Of a DNA stretch of 8,623 nucleotides, positions 6,810-8,623 are shown one piece after another; position 1 is the first letter of the stretch, and every line of letters begins with the position of its first letter. The DNA lies in the NCBI GenBank assembly GCA_028275075.1, contig JAQCNK010000114.1, forward strand, positions 1-8,623. Reading direction: 5' to 3'. The translations under genes and the position numbers were made by a program. Source of the stretch: Haloarcula sp. Its GTDB lineage: Archaea > Halobacteriota > Halobacteria > Halobacteriales > Haloarculaceae. The notes below the pieces were generated by a model. That model was not told the DNA's origin. It made no database searches and saw nothing but the letters and a program-made list of their open reading frames with translations.

Positions 6810-6823
<14 letters not shown>
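6790..6823 (-). terminator. Stem-loop with T-run at the icd stop codon
   Basis: On the minus strand AAAACTCGC and GCGAGTTTT can pair (6791-6799 with 6814-6822), and the icd stop codon TAA lies in the loop. A shorter alternative stem ACTCGC-GTAA-GCGAGT uses 6804-6819. Two tandem copies of a 10-bp unit, ACTCGCTTAC on the plus strand (6794-6813), create the alternatives. The T-run suits intrinsic termination of icd. Confidence 0.5.
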
Positions 6824-8072
<1,249 letters not shown>

Positions 8073-8095
8073 ATCGCGCCCCATGGTATTTGTCC

Positions 8096-8102
8096 CTAAA
8101 TG
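8096..8102 (-). promoter_or_regulatory. TATA-like box of icd
   Basis: CATTTAG on the minus strand is 24-30 bases before the ATG at 8072 but only 12-18 before the ATG at 8084. It therefore favours a leaderless start at 8072. It lies in the eroded tail of the upstream gene remnant. Confidence 0.5.
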
Positions 8103-8144
8103 ACTGCCGCTTTTCTGACGACGTGGTAACGGGGAGCATGCCCT

Positions 8145-8418
8145 GGCGCGGGGAAGCCTGCGGCGCGCGTTCTGCATGCTGTCGTCCAGCGCCCCGTCGC
8201 GCTCGCGGTAGGCGACGGCCTCCGTCCACGCGCCGAGTGGGCTACACCGCCGGAGTTCGAAGCCGGCCAGCGAGGTGGTCACGCGGCGAACTGGGGCGGC
8301 AACGATCTCGGCGGCACGGTCCAGCCCCGTCGGCACTGTCACCGCCAGGTCGTGGCGCTCCGCAATGCCAGCGGTCGACCACGCGGTAGTCGGTGGCCGA
8401 CTCGCGGCGGTACATCAT
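8145..8418 (-). pseudogene. Remnant of a haloarchaeal gene with internal deletions
   Basis: Three coding-like fragments lie in order on the minus strand. The first starts at ATG 8418 and reads MMYRRESATDYRVVDRWH (to about 8365). The second is in another frame from about 8366, with IAERHDLAVTVPTGLDRAAEIV to TEAVAYRERDGAL (about 8187). The third, LDDSMQNARRRLPRA, ends near 8145. These resemble, from memory, the start, middle and end of a conserved haloarchaeal protein of roughly 200 or more residues (metallo-hydrolase-like, name uncertain), joined with the intervening segments missing. After 8145 the composition turns basic with rare codons (AGG, TTA) and looks non-coding. The promoter survives. 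The alternative, a novel short gene, is less likely because no single frame keeps coding character throughout. Confidence 0.6.
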
Positions 8419-8442
8419 GGCTGCTAGCTCCGTCGCCCAGCG

Positions 8443-8448
8443 AATATG
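8443..8448 (-). promoter_or_regulatory. TATA-like box of the gene remnant
   Basis: ATATTC-type AT-rich box (ATATTC within ACCATATTCG on the minus strand), 25-30 bases before the ATG at 8418. It suggests the remnant may still be transcribed toward icd. Confidence 0.4.
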
Positions 8449-8517
8449 GTTTCCGCTCGACAGCCCGCGGCGGTCACAACGACAAACGCTTTCACCGACA
8501 CCACCCAACGCCGGGAC

Positions 8518-8623
8518 ATGAGCGACGTGGATTTCGAAGCCGAGCAGTACGAGAAGTGTCGCGAGGCCGGCGAGATTCTCGCCAAAGTGCGCGACGAAGC
8601 GGCTGAGCGAGTCGAGGTGGGCG
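8518..8623 (+). CDS. map: Methionine aminopeptidase type II, N-terminal fragment
   Basis: The first 35 residues are visible (MSDVDFEAEQYEKCREAGEI onward); the gene continues past the right edge. This start, with YEK.REAGEILAKVRDEAAERVEVG, matches haloarchaeal type II methionine aminopeptidases as I remember them. These cytosolic metalloenzymes remove the initiator methionine from new proteins. The metal-binding residues lie beyond the window, so they cannot be checked. The gene is divergent from the decayed gene at 8145-8418. A weak AT-rich stretch (about 8484-8492) lies at promoter distance. Confidence 0.8.
   Translation, partial: MSDVDFEAEQYEKCREAGEILAKVRDEAAERVEVG

Noticed and set aside
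8073..8342. N-terminal extension of isocitrate dehydrogenase to 8342 or 8084
   Set aside because: Icd is already full length from 8072, the extension has a basic non-coding stretch, and the TATA-like box fits 8072.

Overview
The window looks like chromosomal DNA from a haloarchaeon, most likely Haloarcula or a close relative. The genome assignment rests on several things seen here: high G+C, acidic proteins, mostly leaderless genes with an AT-rich TATA-like box about 24-30 bases before the ATG, a HalX-type response regulator, an archaeal GatD, a SAMP1-type ubiquitin-like modifier and a haloarchaeal isocitrate dehydrogenase. The genus is a judgement from remembered protein similarity, not a computed result.

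Layout, left to right. (1) A HalX response regulator (+) starts at a GTG behind a GGAGG Shine-Dalgarno. (2) A zinc-dependent medium-chain alcohol dehydrogenase (-) is bracketed by two nearly identical palindromic elements of 77 and 84 bp in opposite orientation, resembling MITEs. The right-hand element also supplies the TATA box of (3), a small SnoaL-like protein (+). (4) A small membrane protein with an acidic N-terminal tail (-) is divergent from (5) gatD (+), the amidotransferase subunit used to make Gln-tRNA(Gln) in archaea. (6) A seven-transmembrane sensor histidine kinase (+) with a PAS-like segment has an unusual ATP-binding domain. It converges, with a 3-base gap, on (7) a SAMP1/MoaD-like modifier (-) ending in Gly-Gly. 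(8) A spacer of about 290 bases is crowded with small perfect palindromes. (9) NADP isocitrate dehydrogenase icd (-) follows. (10) Upstream of icd lies the remnant of a gene (-) that has lost internal segments but kept a promoter and remains open in frame into icd. (11) The first 35 codons of a type II methionine aminopeptidase (+) run off the right edge.

The genes do not form one pathway. They are mostly single-gene units of housekeeping function (gatD, icd, map, samp1) mixed with signalling proteins and one accessory block (760-2019: element, dehydrogenase, element). The most notable structures are the paired inverted elements around the dehydrogenase, the promoter carried on the end of one of them, the decayed gene joined in frame to icd, and the kinase whose ATP-lid and N-box motifs depart from consensus. 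I see no CRISPR array, rRNA, tRNA or transposase gene.
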